Assembly (NCBI GenBank): GCA_021397845.1
Contig: CM038050.1
Coordinates: 6,514,471 to 6,578,470 of the forward strand
DNA length: 64,000 nt
DNA from: Areca catechu
Lineage: Eukaryota; Streptophyta; Magnoliopsida; Arecales; Arecaceae
Direction of reading: 5' to 3'
Shown: piece by piece, positions 44,100 to 56,428 of the stretch
How positions within the stretch are numbered: the stretch's first letter is position 1
How the letters are laid out: every line of letters starts with the position of its first letter
Made by a program: the position numbers and the translations under genes
The notes under the pieces: model-generated
What the model saw: the letters and a program-made list of their open reading frames with translations, nothing else
Databases searched by the model: none
Told to the model about the DNA's origin: nothing

Positions 44100-45570
44100 C
44101 TGATTAGGTCCTCGATTTCTCTCTTCAGGTTGCGGTAGTCCTCAGTATCGTAGCCGTGGTCGCGGTGGAACTAGCAGTACTTCATCTTATCGCGACTGTT
44201 TCTCGGCTTCCGAGGAGGAGGTCGGATAAGGTAGCGCTCGCCCTCGATCTTCATGAGAATCTTTGTTCTTGGAGCAAGGAGGGGAGTGAAGGTTTGCTCC
44301 AGAGCGGGACCATTCTTCGACTTCGGTCCTGACCGAAAGTCTGCAGGCGGCCCAAGCCTCCGGGTTCCAGGTACATCCCTTGGGATAGGCTTCTTCGAAG
44401 GCTTCCCGTCCATCTCTCTCCTGTACGGTCAGCCTCCTCAGCACGGATGTACTTGTGGACGTGGAGGAGGAGTTCAAAGTATGTCTTGGACGGCTTTTTG
44501 TCCAAGGAATATGTCAGACGGGAGGTCCTGAGCCCTCACTTCAATGCCAGCATGGCGACGGGCTCGTCCAGACTATAGATCTCCAGGGCAGCAGTCTTGA
44601 AACGGGTGACATAGTCCCGCAGAGGCTCATGGTGTTGCTGCCGGATGGAGAAGAGGCTATCCACCTCCCTTGGCACCTTTCGATAGGCGTCGAAGTGTGT
44701 TACAAACCTCCTTTCCAGTTATTGAAAGGAGTCGATGCTTTCGGGCTTGAGGCGGGTGAATCAGACTCGAGCGGCCTTCCGGAGGGTGGCCGAAAAGGCG
44801 ATAAACAGGATGGCATCTGTCACCCCCTGGACTCTTATGAGAGCTTTATAGCTCTCCAGGTGGTCTAGGGGATCGGTGGTCCCATCATAGGGATCCACCT
44901 GAGGCATGCGGAACCAACTCGGAATCGGTTCCTCTTGGATTTCCCGGGAGAAGGGGGGTTGGCCATTATAGCCCACCGGCTCGCTGGGGGAGCCCTGCAT
45001 GTTGGCAAACTGACAGGAGAGCTCCGCTAGTTTACACTCTTGCTCTTCCAAGCACCTCTCGGCTTGGTGCCTGATAGCTTCGTCAGTGGATCCTTCCACC
45101 GAGGCTATTGGAGAAGGAGGGGTCGACGGGTCGCGGTGAGGGGCCTTTCCCCAGCAGTGTCATTGTCGTCCACCGGGAATTAGCTCTCATGGTTCGCCGA
45201 CCTAGTGTGATTCCTCTTTGCGGGGGTCTGGTGACTCCCATGGGGGTTGGTTGCTGCTCGCAGATGGGACGTCCTGCCTTGGATGGAGTGCAGGCTTCCA
45301 CGAGGACTCGCGGCCTGGGCCGCGGGGGTCCCTGGTTGGGGTTGAGTGACCAGGGAGCGCTGCTGATGCTGCAGCTGCCTCAAGGCAGTAGTCAGTGTCT
45401 ACAACTATTCGACAAGTGCAGCGTACTGATCGTCTGCCGAGGGCAGCTGAGGAGGAGCAGAAGGAGCGGGAAGTTCCCTATTCGGGCTGCGGGGACCCGG
45501 GGGAGAGGGAACCTCTCCCGCTCGGCTGGTGGAAGCTTCATGCCCATGAGTTACCACCATGCTCGGAGTC
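44100..45570 (-). pseudogene. Element B gag
   Basis: The capsid region in 44761-45099 reads WFRMPQVDPYDGTTDPLDHL and YKALIRVQGVTDAILFIAF. A knuckle-like word near 44130-44185 reads KYC, a TAG stop, then FHRDHGYDTEDY, so the last knuckle Cys is replaced by Tyr. The N-terminal part (45180-45570) is Gln/Pro-rich and broken by stops. Confidence 0.8.
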
Positions 45571-45623
45571 GAGCTATTCTCAAGCTCGTGGGGGGCTTGT
45601 TTGTATAGGGGCTTTCGTCCCCA

Positions 45624-45642
45624 CTTCCTGGCACGCCAATCT
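45624..45642 (-). other. Element B primer-binding site
   Basis: The minus strand reads GATTGGCGTGCCAGGAAG directly after the 5' LTR. It has the same form as in elements A and C. Confidence 0.7.
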
Positions 45643-48129
45643 GTTGCCGACCTTACCGCTGTGGCCTGCAGCTACGAGTTGGCATCAAACTTCGGTCCCC
45701 TCTACTTCGGAATCCTGACATTCCCGGACCTGCAAAATAAGGTTAGAGACCTGGGCCGGAAATTCCAGCGGGGGCACTTCGACGATCAAGTTAGAGAGCG
45801 ACAAAGTGAAATAGATCCACTAAGGCGGATCCCTGCTGGGTCTCCGTGCTTAGAGGAGTCTTTGATGAGGAGATGAATAAAAATGAGCGAGAACTAGTGG
45901 GGTCAACACTCCGGTTCTTGCGACTGGGCTCGTCAATCTCGCCCCTGAGAGTTCCTTCGGAACCTTTGTCTCAGAGTTGCATGTTCTCTTCTTCTGTGCG
46001 TTTGCCCTCTTGATTGCTTACCTTCCGCCACACTCGCTAGTTTCTTGTTGATATCATCGGATGCTTCGGTGCCTCGATTCTCCCCCTCTGAGGAGGTCTT
46101 GGAGGTCAACGACGTTTATTGGCCATTCTCCTGAGGTCGTCTCCCCTTACGGTTGGGAGTTAAGTGGTGAGCTTGTCTCGTCTATCGTGCAGTCACGAAA
46201 AGGGGAGCCAAGCGGGACCTCGATCCGTGCATAGGTGCCCTTGGATTCGGGGCGTTGACCGTGGCCCTCCCCTTCGGGGGGTTCCAGGTCACTAGACGCC
46301 GTCTCTGGTACCTCAATCGAGGTGTCCTCCCTAAACTGGTGCAAACGAGGTTCTGTGCACCATCACGGATCTGGAATCGCCGTACTGGACGCGCTGCACT
46401 GTGCGCACCGTCCTCAGCAGCATCCTCGAGGCTTGCGCTCTTGGTCCTCCGGGCGCTCCATAGAGAAGACTCGACTTCGGCCGAGGTGGACCTATCTTGG
46501 GGTGCCACATGGTGAGGAGCAGAGGCAGGCCCACTTTGGCTATGGTGGACCCCTCCTGGGTCAACACCTTGCGAACGGATGGAGGCAAGCTCGACTTCGA
46601 CCGAGGTGAACCCATCTGGGGGTGCCACCTGACGAAGGAGCAAAAGTGCTAGGCTCAACTTTGGCCGAGGTGGACCCATCTGAGGGTGCCACCTGGGGAA
46701 GGAGCAGAGGCGCCAGGCTCGACTTCGACCGAGGTGGACCCATTTGGGGGTGCCACCTGGCGAAGGAGTAGAAGCAGGTCCACTTCGGTCGAGGTGGACC
46801 CCTCTTAGGTCGACACCTGGTGAAGGGGCAGAGGCAGGCCCACTTCGGTCGAGGTGGACCCCTCCTGGGTCGACACCAGTGAAGGGACAAAGGCAATCTC
46901 GACTTCGACCGAGGTGGACCCATCTAGGGGTGCCACCTAGTGAAGGAGCAGAGGTGCCTGGCTCGACCCAGGAGCCAGGAGGTGCCTGGCTCAACCCTAA
47001 ACTGGTGCAAACGAGGTTCTGTGCACCGTCACGGATCTGGAATTGCCGTACTGGACGCGCTGCACTGTGCGCACCGTCCTCAGCAGCATCCTCAAGGCTT
47101 GCGCTCTCGATCCTCTGGGCGCTCCATAGAGAAGACTCGACTTCGACCGAGGTGGACCTATCTTGGGGTGCCACATGGTGAAGGAGCAGAGGCAGGCCCA
47201 CTTTGGCTATGGTGGACCCCTCCTGGGTCGACACCTTGCGAACGGATGGAGGCAAGCTCGACTTCGACCGAGGTGAACCCATCTGGGGGTGCCACCTGAC
47301 GAAGGAGCAAAAGTGCTAGGCTCAACTTTGGCCGAGGTGGACACATCTGAGGGTGCCACCTGGCGAAGGAGCAGAGGCGCCAAGCTCGACTTCGACCGAG
47401 GTGGACCCATTTGGGGATGCCACCTGGCGAAGGAGTAGAGGCAGGTCCACTTCGGTCGAGGTGGACCCCTCTTGGGTCGACACCTGGTGAAGGGGCAGAG
47501 GCAGGCCCACTTCGATCGAGGTGGACCCCTCCTGGGTCGACACCAGTGAAGGGACAAAGGCAATCTCGACTTCGACCGAGGTGGACCCATCTAGGGGTGC
47601 CACCTAGTGAAGGAGCAGAGGTGCCTGGCTCGACTTTGGCCGAGGTGGACCCTTTCTAGGTCGACACCTGGTGAAGGGACAGAGGCAAGCTCGATTTCAA
47701 CCGAGGTGGACCCATCTGGGGATGCCACCTGGCGAAGGAGCAGAGGTGCCTGGCTTGACTTCAGCCGAGGTGGACCCCTCCTAGATTGACACCTAGCAAA
47801 GGAGTAGAGGCATGCCGACTTCGGCCGAGGTGGACCCCTCCTGGGTCGACACCTGGCGAAGGGACAGAGGCAGGCTCGACTTCGACCGAGGTAGACCCAT
47901 CTGGGGGTGCCACCTGGCGAAGGAGCAGAGGTAGGCCCACTTCGGTCGAGGTGGATCCCTCGTGGGTCGACACCTAGCGAAGGGACAGAGGTGCCAAGCT
48001 CGGCTCGAGGTGGGCATGACCGCTGGCCAGGCCACCTAGCAAGAGAGCTCGGAAGAGAACACCGCGCGGCACTGCCTGGCCGCCAGTCGGGTCTGATGCA
48101 TGCTCCACGTCAGCGATCTTGCCATATCA
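45643..48129 (-). repeat. Element B 5' LTR (2487 bp)
   Basis: Same borders as the other LTR but 600 bp longer. A segment of about 640 bp is present twice, with a 666-bp offset (words CCCTAAACTGG at 46329 and 46995), and the 60/66-bp array is correspondingly larger. Confidence 0.9.
46470..47995. repeat. 60/66-bp tandem array in the element B 5' LTR, split by an internal duplication
   Basis: About 22 units of the same two types as in the other LTR. The array is interrupted at 46995-47140 by a second copy of the non-repeat LTR sequence, because a unit-plus-flank block was duplicated. The unit lengths are multiples of three, so several frames stay open on both strands by chance. Confidence 0.9.
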
Positions 48130-50758
48130 CTATTGATTTTAAAGTTTAATATTTAATAAGAAAAATATGTTTATGGGCTTGCCTGCTCTAAATATATTGG
48201 GTTGGATTGGTTTAGTATTATCCTACATGTTAGGTTCAAAAAAATCAATAGCCAAAATTAGATTCAAATATGAGTTTATTTATTTATTTTAATTATATTT
48301 TAGTATATTATTGATTCAACTAGAGATCAATTTAAAGTTGGATTAATAATATTTTATGTATAAAATAATATTTTATTATTCTAATAACTTGAATATAAAA
48401 ATTTAAATTATTTATTTATTTTTTATGAGATGACATTTATATACAAGATAGACTTAAAATTTAATTGACATCTTCTCGAATCAGTGATATAAAATAAATT
48501 ATAGGACTATAGTAATGATTTAAGGCGATATTTTTAGATACAATTAACACAGTAAAAATGATCAGTCGCCTATACCATAGTAAAGTTGCAAAACAAATTT
48601 CAATGCTATATTTTAATACAAAAAGTAAATATATTATTTAATTTAAAAGATAATTTTAATATTTATATTATCTCAAGGGTTAAATTAAATAGTACTGTTG
48701 ATAATGAATTGATATAGTAATTTTTATAATGTTTAAAAAATTAGCTCAATAATTAATTGGTATCTTAGCACTTAATCTTTCAATTGGTATGAAATATAAT
48801 AGATTTATTTTGCTAATTATTATAAAAAACATTTACAATAATGCTTATATATTTCAAATTATGTTTAGTTTACAAAGTTTTAATCATGGCATCTATAATT
48901 TCAAAATTATTAACATATTTTCAAAAATGTAAATCTTGGTTTGATAATTTATCAAACAATTCTAGCTTCAAATTTTTTTCACCTCTGGTTTAATAAAAAT
49001 CTATTATTTTAAACTTGGCAAACAGATTCATATATATTAACTTTTCTCGTAAATACCTTTTAAAAAATCATCGGACACAACCGGGTAACATATTTAAATT
49101 ATTAATACTTTTCTCTTTTCTCTTTTATTCTTTTGGATATAATTTAATTTTAAACATTACACTTATTTTTTAAACATTTTAATTCATATTTTATTATAGG
49201 AAGAAGTCACTAATGTTTTAACAAAATTTTATGACATTATTATATCTAATTTAAATAAAGAAATTATGGTAGATGAAGATTAATATATATTAAAATTTAT
49301 TAATTAATAAAAATACTATATATTATATTATGTACAAATTTATATATTGATAAGATATTTTATTTTATTTTTTGATTTAATCTAAACTTTGCTGTGAAGC
49401 ACGAGTTATATACTGGTATTTAATTATACTTATAACTATATTTAATTTTATATAGCATTCACAATTTTAAACAAAAATATATAACCATATTAATATGTAA
49501 AGTATCCAATTTATATATATATTTATTTAAAAATAAATATGGATATGAACATATTGATATTTGTTCTGATTCCTAGTATTTAGATACCTTTAGAGTTAGA
49601 TATAATATACAAAGATGGGAACAATATCATTTAAGAGAATGAATTTTCTCACCTTATATTCCTTTTCTTCTAAAAAAAAGAAAGAATGGTTTTTCTCACC
49701 TTATCAACGAGGATGTTTTATGCACTCAGACAAAAAAAAAAAAAAAACTTAGAATAATTTTCTAGTAGGATACCTACTTTTGTAGGTAGCATTAGCAATT
49801 TTTTAGCAAACAGTCAACCTTATTTCTTTTTTTAAAAAAAATCAAAATCAAATGTCACTTTTATGGCCTCCAAACCAGTAGATAGCTCTTTATTTATCAA
49901 ATTATCTATATTATAGGGATAGGGTTGGTAAATGAGCAAATTGTTCACAGATATCTTGAGTTTAGCTCACTCAATTAAGAAAAGAGCCAAGCTTAACTAG
50001 TTCAAAGTTAACTAGAATTTTCTCAAAATATTTGTATATAAATAATGTATATTACATGTTATCTTAATTATCCTTATTTATATAAATAATGGATAGCATA
50101 ATTATTTTTCACATTATTTATCATAAATTAATATATGTATAATAAAAGATATTCCAGATATAAGATTAAAATATAATCATGTCTAATATCGTGATTCAAA
50201 ATTTCAATATTCTGAGATTTATATTGAAGGGAGCAACATGGTTAATTGGATTAACGAGTTCAGATCATATAATAACATAATAATGCAATAAATCATATTT
50301 TGAAAGATATTTAGGTATATTAAAGACACCACCTCAATTTTCCACGCACATTATATCTTCAAAAAGGAAAACCAAACACTAGGTTGGTTGGCAGGAGCTA
50401 CACAAAAAAATCCTCTTCATGATGCGTACAACCTAACCCTAGCTATCCTAACTTATTAAAGTTGATGCCCAATGTTGTATTTTTTTAACAAATTAATATA
50501 TTGAGGTTTGCCTTCCCTTTCCTCTTTTAAAAAATAATAATAAAAGGAAGAACGGATCTAAAATTAAGAGTGACAATTTTTGATCCCGAATACACCTAAC
50601 TTTGGCCTATTGAGTTTAAGGTAGGTTAGGTTAGAAAATCCCAACTTGCCAGTAGGTTAGATCGTGTCAAAGCCCCCTAACCCATGAGGTAGCAAATTAA
50701 GAAGTTGTGGCCTAGAACGGACTTTAATCCTCGAGTTGTTGAAGCTCCTATATCTTAA

Positions 50759-50842
50759 TTTTCATCCGAATATCAGGTGATCTTATATACCATTATTCTA
50801 TTTTCATCCGAATATCAGGTGATCTTATATACCATTATTCTA
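50759..50842. repeat. 42-bp tandem duplication
   Basis: Two identical copies of a unit beginning TTCATCCGAATATC. Confidence 0.9.
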
Positions 50843-51077
50843 TTTGCACTCTATATTACGCTACTGTTACAATTTCCTATGACAAATTCCAATATATTTT
50901 GTGCAGCATCAAAAGGTCCGGAGCTAGCTATAAAAGACCCAATAAAACCTAATTTGTTTATAGACGGGAGAAATTTGTTTGTTGGATATCCATCCATTTT
51001 TATCAAATCCAGGAGCCATGACTAAAAACTTTAGCTTTAGCTGCTAGAGTAATTAGGACATCTCATGTCCTTTATCG

Positions 51078-51284
51078 ATGTCTTTTTTTTTTCTTCTTCT
51101 TCTTCTTCTTTTTCTACCTTTTATTCTTATATTTCATTTTTTATCCATTTTTTCTTTCTTTTCTTTCTTTTTTTTCTTTTTCTTATTTTTTTTTCTTTCT
51201 TTTATTCCTTCTTTCTTTAATTTTTTTATTTCATTTTACTTTTTTCCTTTATCTCCCTTCCTTTCTCTTTTGTTCTCTCCATAA
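51078..51284. repeat. Long polypyrimidine tract
   Basis: About 200 bp of T and C with few purines, including (TTC)n at about 51091-51110. Confidence 0.85.
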
Positions 51285-52338
51285 ATTTCGGAGTTCTAAA
51301 CCCAAAACGTTTTCTTACAGAAGAAGAGGACATAGCCATCTCATCCCCCATCCATCTAGGACATAAAACCTTGGCTTGCACAAAATGTAATTTACAAAAA
51401 TTGAAGGATATAGTGTTATAAAACGTTTGGGCAAGTCATGTTAACATTTTAACCTGGATGGACTTCAATCATTGTTGTGATGATAAAAACATTACAGGCA
51501 ACGCTAGCCAATGATCAATTACCGCTAATAAGCATCATGAGTGTCACAACAGTGTCAATTTGTTGCAGCCAATAAGATAGAAATCACAGATAGGATTGTC
51601 GGACATTCCCGCAAGAAAAAAAAGGAGGGAAAATGGTATCAAATTTTACCAAATGATATAACATCAACAGCTTACCCTAAGTTCAAAGTTCCTACCACCA
51701 AAAATAATCTTTTTTAATTCAAGAATTGCTTGTTGGACCATCCCAGTGCATCAGATCATCCACAATTGAAGTTCCACTAAACCATACACTAGAACTAACA
51801 GTAGTGTTTACACAGGTTTGAAATATGGCTACAAATCTAATTCCATCTTGGCCATTTACTAGAACTTCAGTTTCTTGCTCAAGGCTCGATTTTCAAGTGG
51901 AAAGAAGACATGAAAGAAAACATTAGGCATATTTTCAGAAAAAAATTAGTCTCTAACATACATACTCATTTAAGACTGTGTGTGCAAGGCAATACATAAT
52001 GAAAATGAACGCTTGGCCAATATCACATCAATAATTTCAGCCATTGGAAGATGCATCATGAGAACCATAAGATGCTGCTTAATATGAACATAACAACACT
52101 CAGTGAACAAGAGGTTGCAGCATGAATCAAATGAGGGAAAGAATTGATCATAATAAAACAATTTAAAGCTTTATCACAGCAATACAAAATCATACTTTGA
52201 AAGGACATAATAGGAAAATTTATATATTCAAATAGAACATATCATCAGCAAAACTCAAGGGAGAGGAAAAGAACACTCAAACGATGAAGTCCATAAATCA
52301 CCTAAGCACAAGGAAAAACCTATCAGCATTTAAAAGCT

Positions 52339-53767
52339 TTAGAAGCACTTCCGGTGGACAATGGATGGTCCTGCTTCATCATATTCTCCCTTAGAAATCC
52401 ACATCTGCAAATACAGAGATATGGTAGTTAGGCATAGCACAATAACACAAATTTATTCCAGCGTGATAGAAAAATGCAGCACTAAGACATCACCTGTTGG
52501 AATGTACTGAGGGAGGCAAGGATGGATCCTCCAATCCAGACGCTGTATTTCCGTTCTGGTGGAGCAACCACCTTAATTTTCATGCTGCTTGGAGCGAGGG
52601 CAGTGATCTCCTTGCTCATTCGGTCAGCAATTCCAGGGAACATGGTTGTGCCCCCACTGAGCACAATATTCCCATACAAATCCTTCCTGATATCAACATC
52701 ACACTTCATGATGGAGTTGTATGTGGTCTCATGAATTCCAGCAGCTTCCATACCAATCAAAGAAGGCTGGAAGAGCACCTCAGGGCACCTAAATCTCTCC
52801 GCCCCAATAGTGATAACCTGTCCATCAGGCAGTTCATAGCTCTTCTCAACAGTGGAGTTGCTCTTGGCAGTTTCAAGCTCCTGCTCATAATCAAGCGCAA
52901 CATAGGCTAATTTTTCCTTTATGTCTCTAACAATTTCTCGTTCTGCTGTTGTGGTGAAAGAATAGCCTCTCTCAGTAAGAATCTTCATCAATGCATCTGT
53001 GAGATCACGACCAGCAAGATCCAGACGAAGAATGGCATGAGGGAGTGCATATCCTTCATATATTGGAACTGTGTGGCTCACACCATCACCAGAGTCCAAC
53101 ACAATTCCTGTAAACCGAAAAACAATAACTCAGTGGAAGTAATGAAGATGATGGAATATTTTGAGCATCGAATCCATCCTGATACAAACCTGTTGTACGG
53201 CCACTGGCATACAAGGAAAGGACAGCCTGAATTGCAACATACATGGCAGGCACATTGAAAGTCTCAAACATGATCTGGGTCATTTTCTCTCTGTTTGCTT
53301 TAGGGTTGAGTGGGGCTTCAGTAAGAAGCACAGGGTGTTCCTCGGGGGCAACACGAAGCTCATTGTAGAAGGTGTGATGCCAGATCTTCTCCATGTCATC
53401 CCAGTTGCTGACAATCCCGTGCTCAATTGGGTATTTCAAAGTGAGGATACCTCTTTTGGACTGAGCTTCATCACCCACATAAGCATCCTTCTGGCCCATC
53501 CCAACCATGACACCTGTGTGGCGAGGTCGGCCTACAATGCTGGGAAATACTGCCCTTGGAGCATCATCGCCAGCAAATCCAGCCTACAGAGTATTCCAAG
53601 ATGACGGAAGAAGTTACTTGGAGATCTTGTTCAAGGAATCGCGGAGAGGATAATTCTCAAAGCAGGAAGAATACAATATAAGCCTTATAAAAGATTTGGT
53701 TATTAACCTTGACCATCCCAGTTCCATTGTCGCAGACAAGAGGCTGAATATCCTCGGCATCAGCCAT
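52339..53767 (-). CDS. ACT: Actin, four coding exons, complete
   Basis: Globular ATPase that forms microfilaments. Exons on the minus strand: 53767-53708, 53583-53190, 53107-52494 and 52404-52339, with matching phases and GT-AG borders. They give exactly 377 residues, the plant actin length, and the intron positions (after Lys20, within codon 152, after Gln356) are the conserved plant set. Exon 1 reads [20 protein letters not shown] with the first phosphate loop. Exon 2 has [18 protein letters not shown] and [17 protein letters not shown]. Exon 3 has [10 protein letters not shown] (second phosphate loop), [12 protein letters not shown] and [11 protein letters not shown]. Exon 4 ends IVHRKCF. 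No lesions. Probably a broadly expressed vegetative-type actin given the leader intron, but the subclass cannot be fixed by eye. Confidence 0.97.
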
Positions 53768-53778
53768 TTTCTACAGCT

Positions 53779-54987
53779 CTGCACAAGAAATATTGCATGT
53801 GAAAGTATTTATTTTTTTAACTAGCAGAGAATAATCATTCCATAAAATTTGAACTTGATAACACATCTTAGCGAGTTATTTTGAGCTTGACTCAAATTTC
53901 CAGTTCTAATTCTGCATTTATTGTTCATGCACAGTGATGGAAGGCCATGTGATGCTGTTTGTTTTTTATTAGCAACTTTTTTTCAGGCAAATGGGACAAA
54001 GTTGTAATGTAAACAAGGCACGCTTTAGATCTGTAACACACAAGATAATTACAAGACTAATTAGTGAGTACAATTTCTAATTTGATTATGATTAATTCAA
54101 ATTAAACATCAAGATAATTAGGTGATAATCAGATGTGCAGATCCAGCCACAAGTGATCTCATTATGTGTTTGTCACCTGGCTCCTAACAAATCATATGAC
54201 AAGGATCATAAATCCATAACTCTCCATGCAGAGATGGGGAATCACTTGGTTGTCTTCCAAGAGACATGACGAATACTGAAGCAGAAAAAATAAGCGAACA
54301 AAAGATACAACTAACTACAAGCAAATGAATCCACGTTATAAAGAAAAGCATCCACACCCAAACTAATACCAAAGTAAAATAAAAAGGGCAGATATAGTCA
54401 ACAAAAATTCATTCACATTTACAGTCATAGAATGACAAACCCAACAGTCTTCAAGCCACAACGATTTATAGCGATAATTGCATAATCCATCAAAACAACC
54501 AAGACGGCGATGAGATAACATATGGAAGTGCTTAATGAAGCTCCAGATCTCACACATAACTACAAAAACCGAGGTATAGATCAACGAATAACTTGGATCC
54601 AGATCATTAAAAACTTCAGAAAATCACTCATATATCACATGTCTCTGCTGCAAACCTAAATGGCACAAAATCTAAACAGCACAAATAAACTTTCATCCAC
54701 ATTGAGATAATTATTCTTTTTTCCCTGAAAAACAAGTCCAATTTCATTTCCACTAAACCTGAAACGTAAAAAACCTCCCGAATCGGATCTTATCCTCGAG
54801 GAATCGAGAGATCTGGATCTAGAAAGAATGCCACTGGAGATCGAGGGATGGAAATGTCCATATTTTTCATCGATATTCAGATTTCGAACTTGACATGTAA
54901 ATTGATACGAAAAATCACGAACAGATCCATCAAAAAATTCATAAAAAAAGGGGAGGGAGAGCGATCGATGAGGCAACGGTTGCTCAC
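53779..54987 (-). other. Leader intron of the actin gene
   Basis: The donor CGAG|GTGAGC (exon ends 54988) and the acceptor TTGTGCAG| (exon resumes 53778, eleven bases before the ATG) define an intron of about 1.2 kb in the 5' UTR. Plant actin genes typically have such a leader intron and it often boosts expression; that role here is inference. Confidence 0.75.
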
Positions 54988-55058
54988 CTCGTCGAGGATT
55001 GGCGATGGAATGAGAGAACTCCCCTTCCTCGGAGAAGATCGCCGCTAAGCAGAGGGAA
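54988..55058 (-). other. Actin 5' UTR exon
   Basis: Non-coding first exon between the presumed start of transcription (about 30 bp after the TATA box) and the donor at 54988/54987. The exact 5' end is estimated. Confidence 0.55.
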
Positions 55059-55083
55059 AGAGCCAAAGAAGAGGGGGGTGCCC

Positions 55084-55089
55084 TTTATA
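55084..55089 (-). promoter_or_regulatory. TATA box of the actin gene
   Basis: TATAAA on the minus strand, about 30 bp before the presumed start of the leader exon. Confidence 0.7.
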
Positions 55090-55582
55090 CAATGGCCGCG
55101 TGGAACAAGGACATCGCGAAAAATGGCCTTCCAGCCTTCTGTCGCCCTTAGAACCTGGAGGTCATTCCAAACAGCGAAATACCATTTGGAATTATCATAG
55201 CCGTTGATCCTTTTGGATCGAGAGTTACACTGCATGCAGGTGGACCCCAGTCGTTTGAGGCCTGCCGGTTGTTGGGAAAAATAAAAAATAAAAAAAATGC
55301 AAGGTCGAGGCCGGATAGGGAACATGCTCAGCTCATGTGGTTAGCCACCTAAGAAGGCCCAAAAGCTTGAGACATATGCTTACTTTTAGAGGGAGTCATG
55401 ATTGGGTTTGGGTGGTGGTGGGCGCATGTACCCAAACCGAACTCGTTCTGACTTCGCATGCATGGAATGGGTTCGAGTGCACATAGAAGCCAAACGACAA
55501 TTGAATGCAATGCGGTGCAGCGTAAGGCGTTCACATGAATAGACGACAATCAAGTTCGCATTTTTTGTTAATATATATATAT
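55090..55582. other. Actin upstream region, cut by element C
   Basis: About 490 bp of likely actin promoter lie between the TATA box and the start of the element C LTR. No further gene is seen. Confidence 0.5.
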
Positions 55583-56348
55583 TGTTGAGATATCCTGGTT
55601 CAGTTATAAATTGAATTTTGATTTGACTAATCGAAGTCCTTTCTCTCTGGACTACGGACTTCGGACCAAGTAAGAGACAGGTCAATTGCAGGCAATCCAA
55701 GACTTCACACCGGACCACAACATCCAGAGGCCGGTCCTTCGAGTAACGTCTTCGGTCTTGACCGAAGACCGAACTTCTCATCGACTTTCGAAGGCACGTA
55801 CTTCGGTCCCCGCCATAGACACGATCTCCGGCCCCGGGGAAATACCAAGTCTTCGGCCCATGCAAGAAAAAACCCAAATCTTGGACCACAATTTGGTCCA
55901 GAAAGGTAATTGTAACCAACGGTTACAATGGACACTCATTATGCCATGATCATGGCGCGCGACTCCTGCTGCCACGTTTCCGATCTAGCCGGAACCGCTC
56001 AATGACAACTCACGATCACCAATCATGGGAGAGATTGGCTCCCCATGATCACCGAAAAAGGAGAGGGACGCAGGCCGGAGGCCCTCTTTTAAATAATGGT
56101 AAGAAGGATGGTCCGGGAGGTACATGCTAACACTCACGCTCACATACACTTACAATCTCGAAGAGCATTTTTCTCTCTCTACTCTCGACACATTCCCCAT
56201 TCTGTAGCTGGAATCCGCCACTGACTTAGGCATCGGAGTTTCCTCCGCCGGAACAACTTCGGCAAGGAACTTGTTTTGCAGGTGAACCAGGGAGCGGTCC
56301 AGCGACGCAGCGGCTCTGACCGGCCGATCCAGGGACTCCATGCCAACA
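55583..56348 (+). repeat. Element C 5' LTR (766 bp)
   Basis: Starts TGTTGAGATATCC and ends GCCAACA directly before the primer-binding site. It contains several CTTCGGTC-type words, including a perfect 10-bp-arm inverted repeat at 55748-55769, and a TTTAAATAATGG TATA-like word at about 56087. No second copy is in the window. Confidence 0.85.
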
Positions 56349-56350
56349 GA

Positions 56351-56369
56351 TTGGCGCGCCAGGTAGGGG
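56351..56369 (+). other. Element C primer-binding site
   Basis: TTGGCGCGCCAGGTAGGGG, two bases after the LTR end. Least degraded of the three such sites here. Confidence 0.75.
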
Positions 56370-56428
56370 GAGCGCTCGTTAACATTCTTTAAGCTCCCTC
56401 CCAGACAAGGGGAAGTGAGAAGTTTTCG

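Larger units (their letters stand above)
34941..48129 (-). mobile_element. Element B: complete but inactive Ty3/gypsy LTR retrotransposon, 13.2 kb
   Basis: Both LTRs begin TGTTGCCGAC and end ATATCA on the plus strand (34941-36827 and 45643-48129). The bases outside are TTATT and CTATT, a near-perfect 5-bp target duplication. Inside, the minus strand carries gag, protease, RT, RNase H and integrase, and the plus strand carries a separate antisense gene between integrase and the 3' LTR. The first 160 bp of the two LTRs differ at about 13 percent of positions by my hand count, mostly transitions, so the insertion is old. Extra antisense ORFs at this position are known in Tat-type plant gypsy elements. 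Confidence 0.9.
48130..52338. other. AT-rich intergenic region
   Basis: No gene recognised. It contains poly-A runs near 49732-49746, a 42-bp tandem duplication at 50759-50842, and a 200-bp pyrimidine tract at 51078-51284. The last few hundred bases should include the 3' UTR of actin. Confidence 0.6.

Noticed and set aside
45108..45608. 166-codon plus-strand open frame at the 5' end of element B
   Set aside because: It is antisense to the gag N-terminus, with low-complexity Gly/Arg content and no counterpart in other elements.
46182..47282. 366-codon minus-strand open frame in the element B LTR
   Set aside because: The 60/66-bp units are multiples of three, so a stop-free frame extends through the array by arithmetic. 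Several overlapping frames are equally open, and no domain is present.
56351..56369. tRNA gene near the LTR
   Set aside because: Only a short tRNA-complementary primer site is present; there is no cloverleaf and no A or B box.
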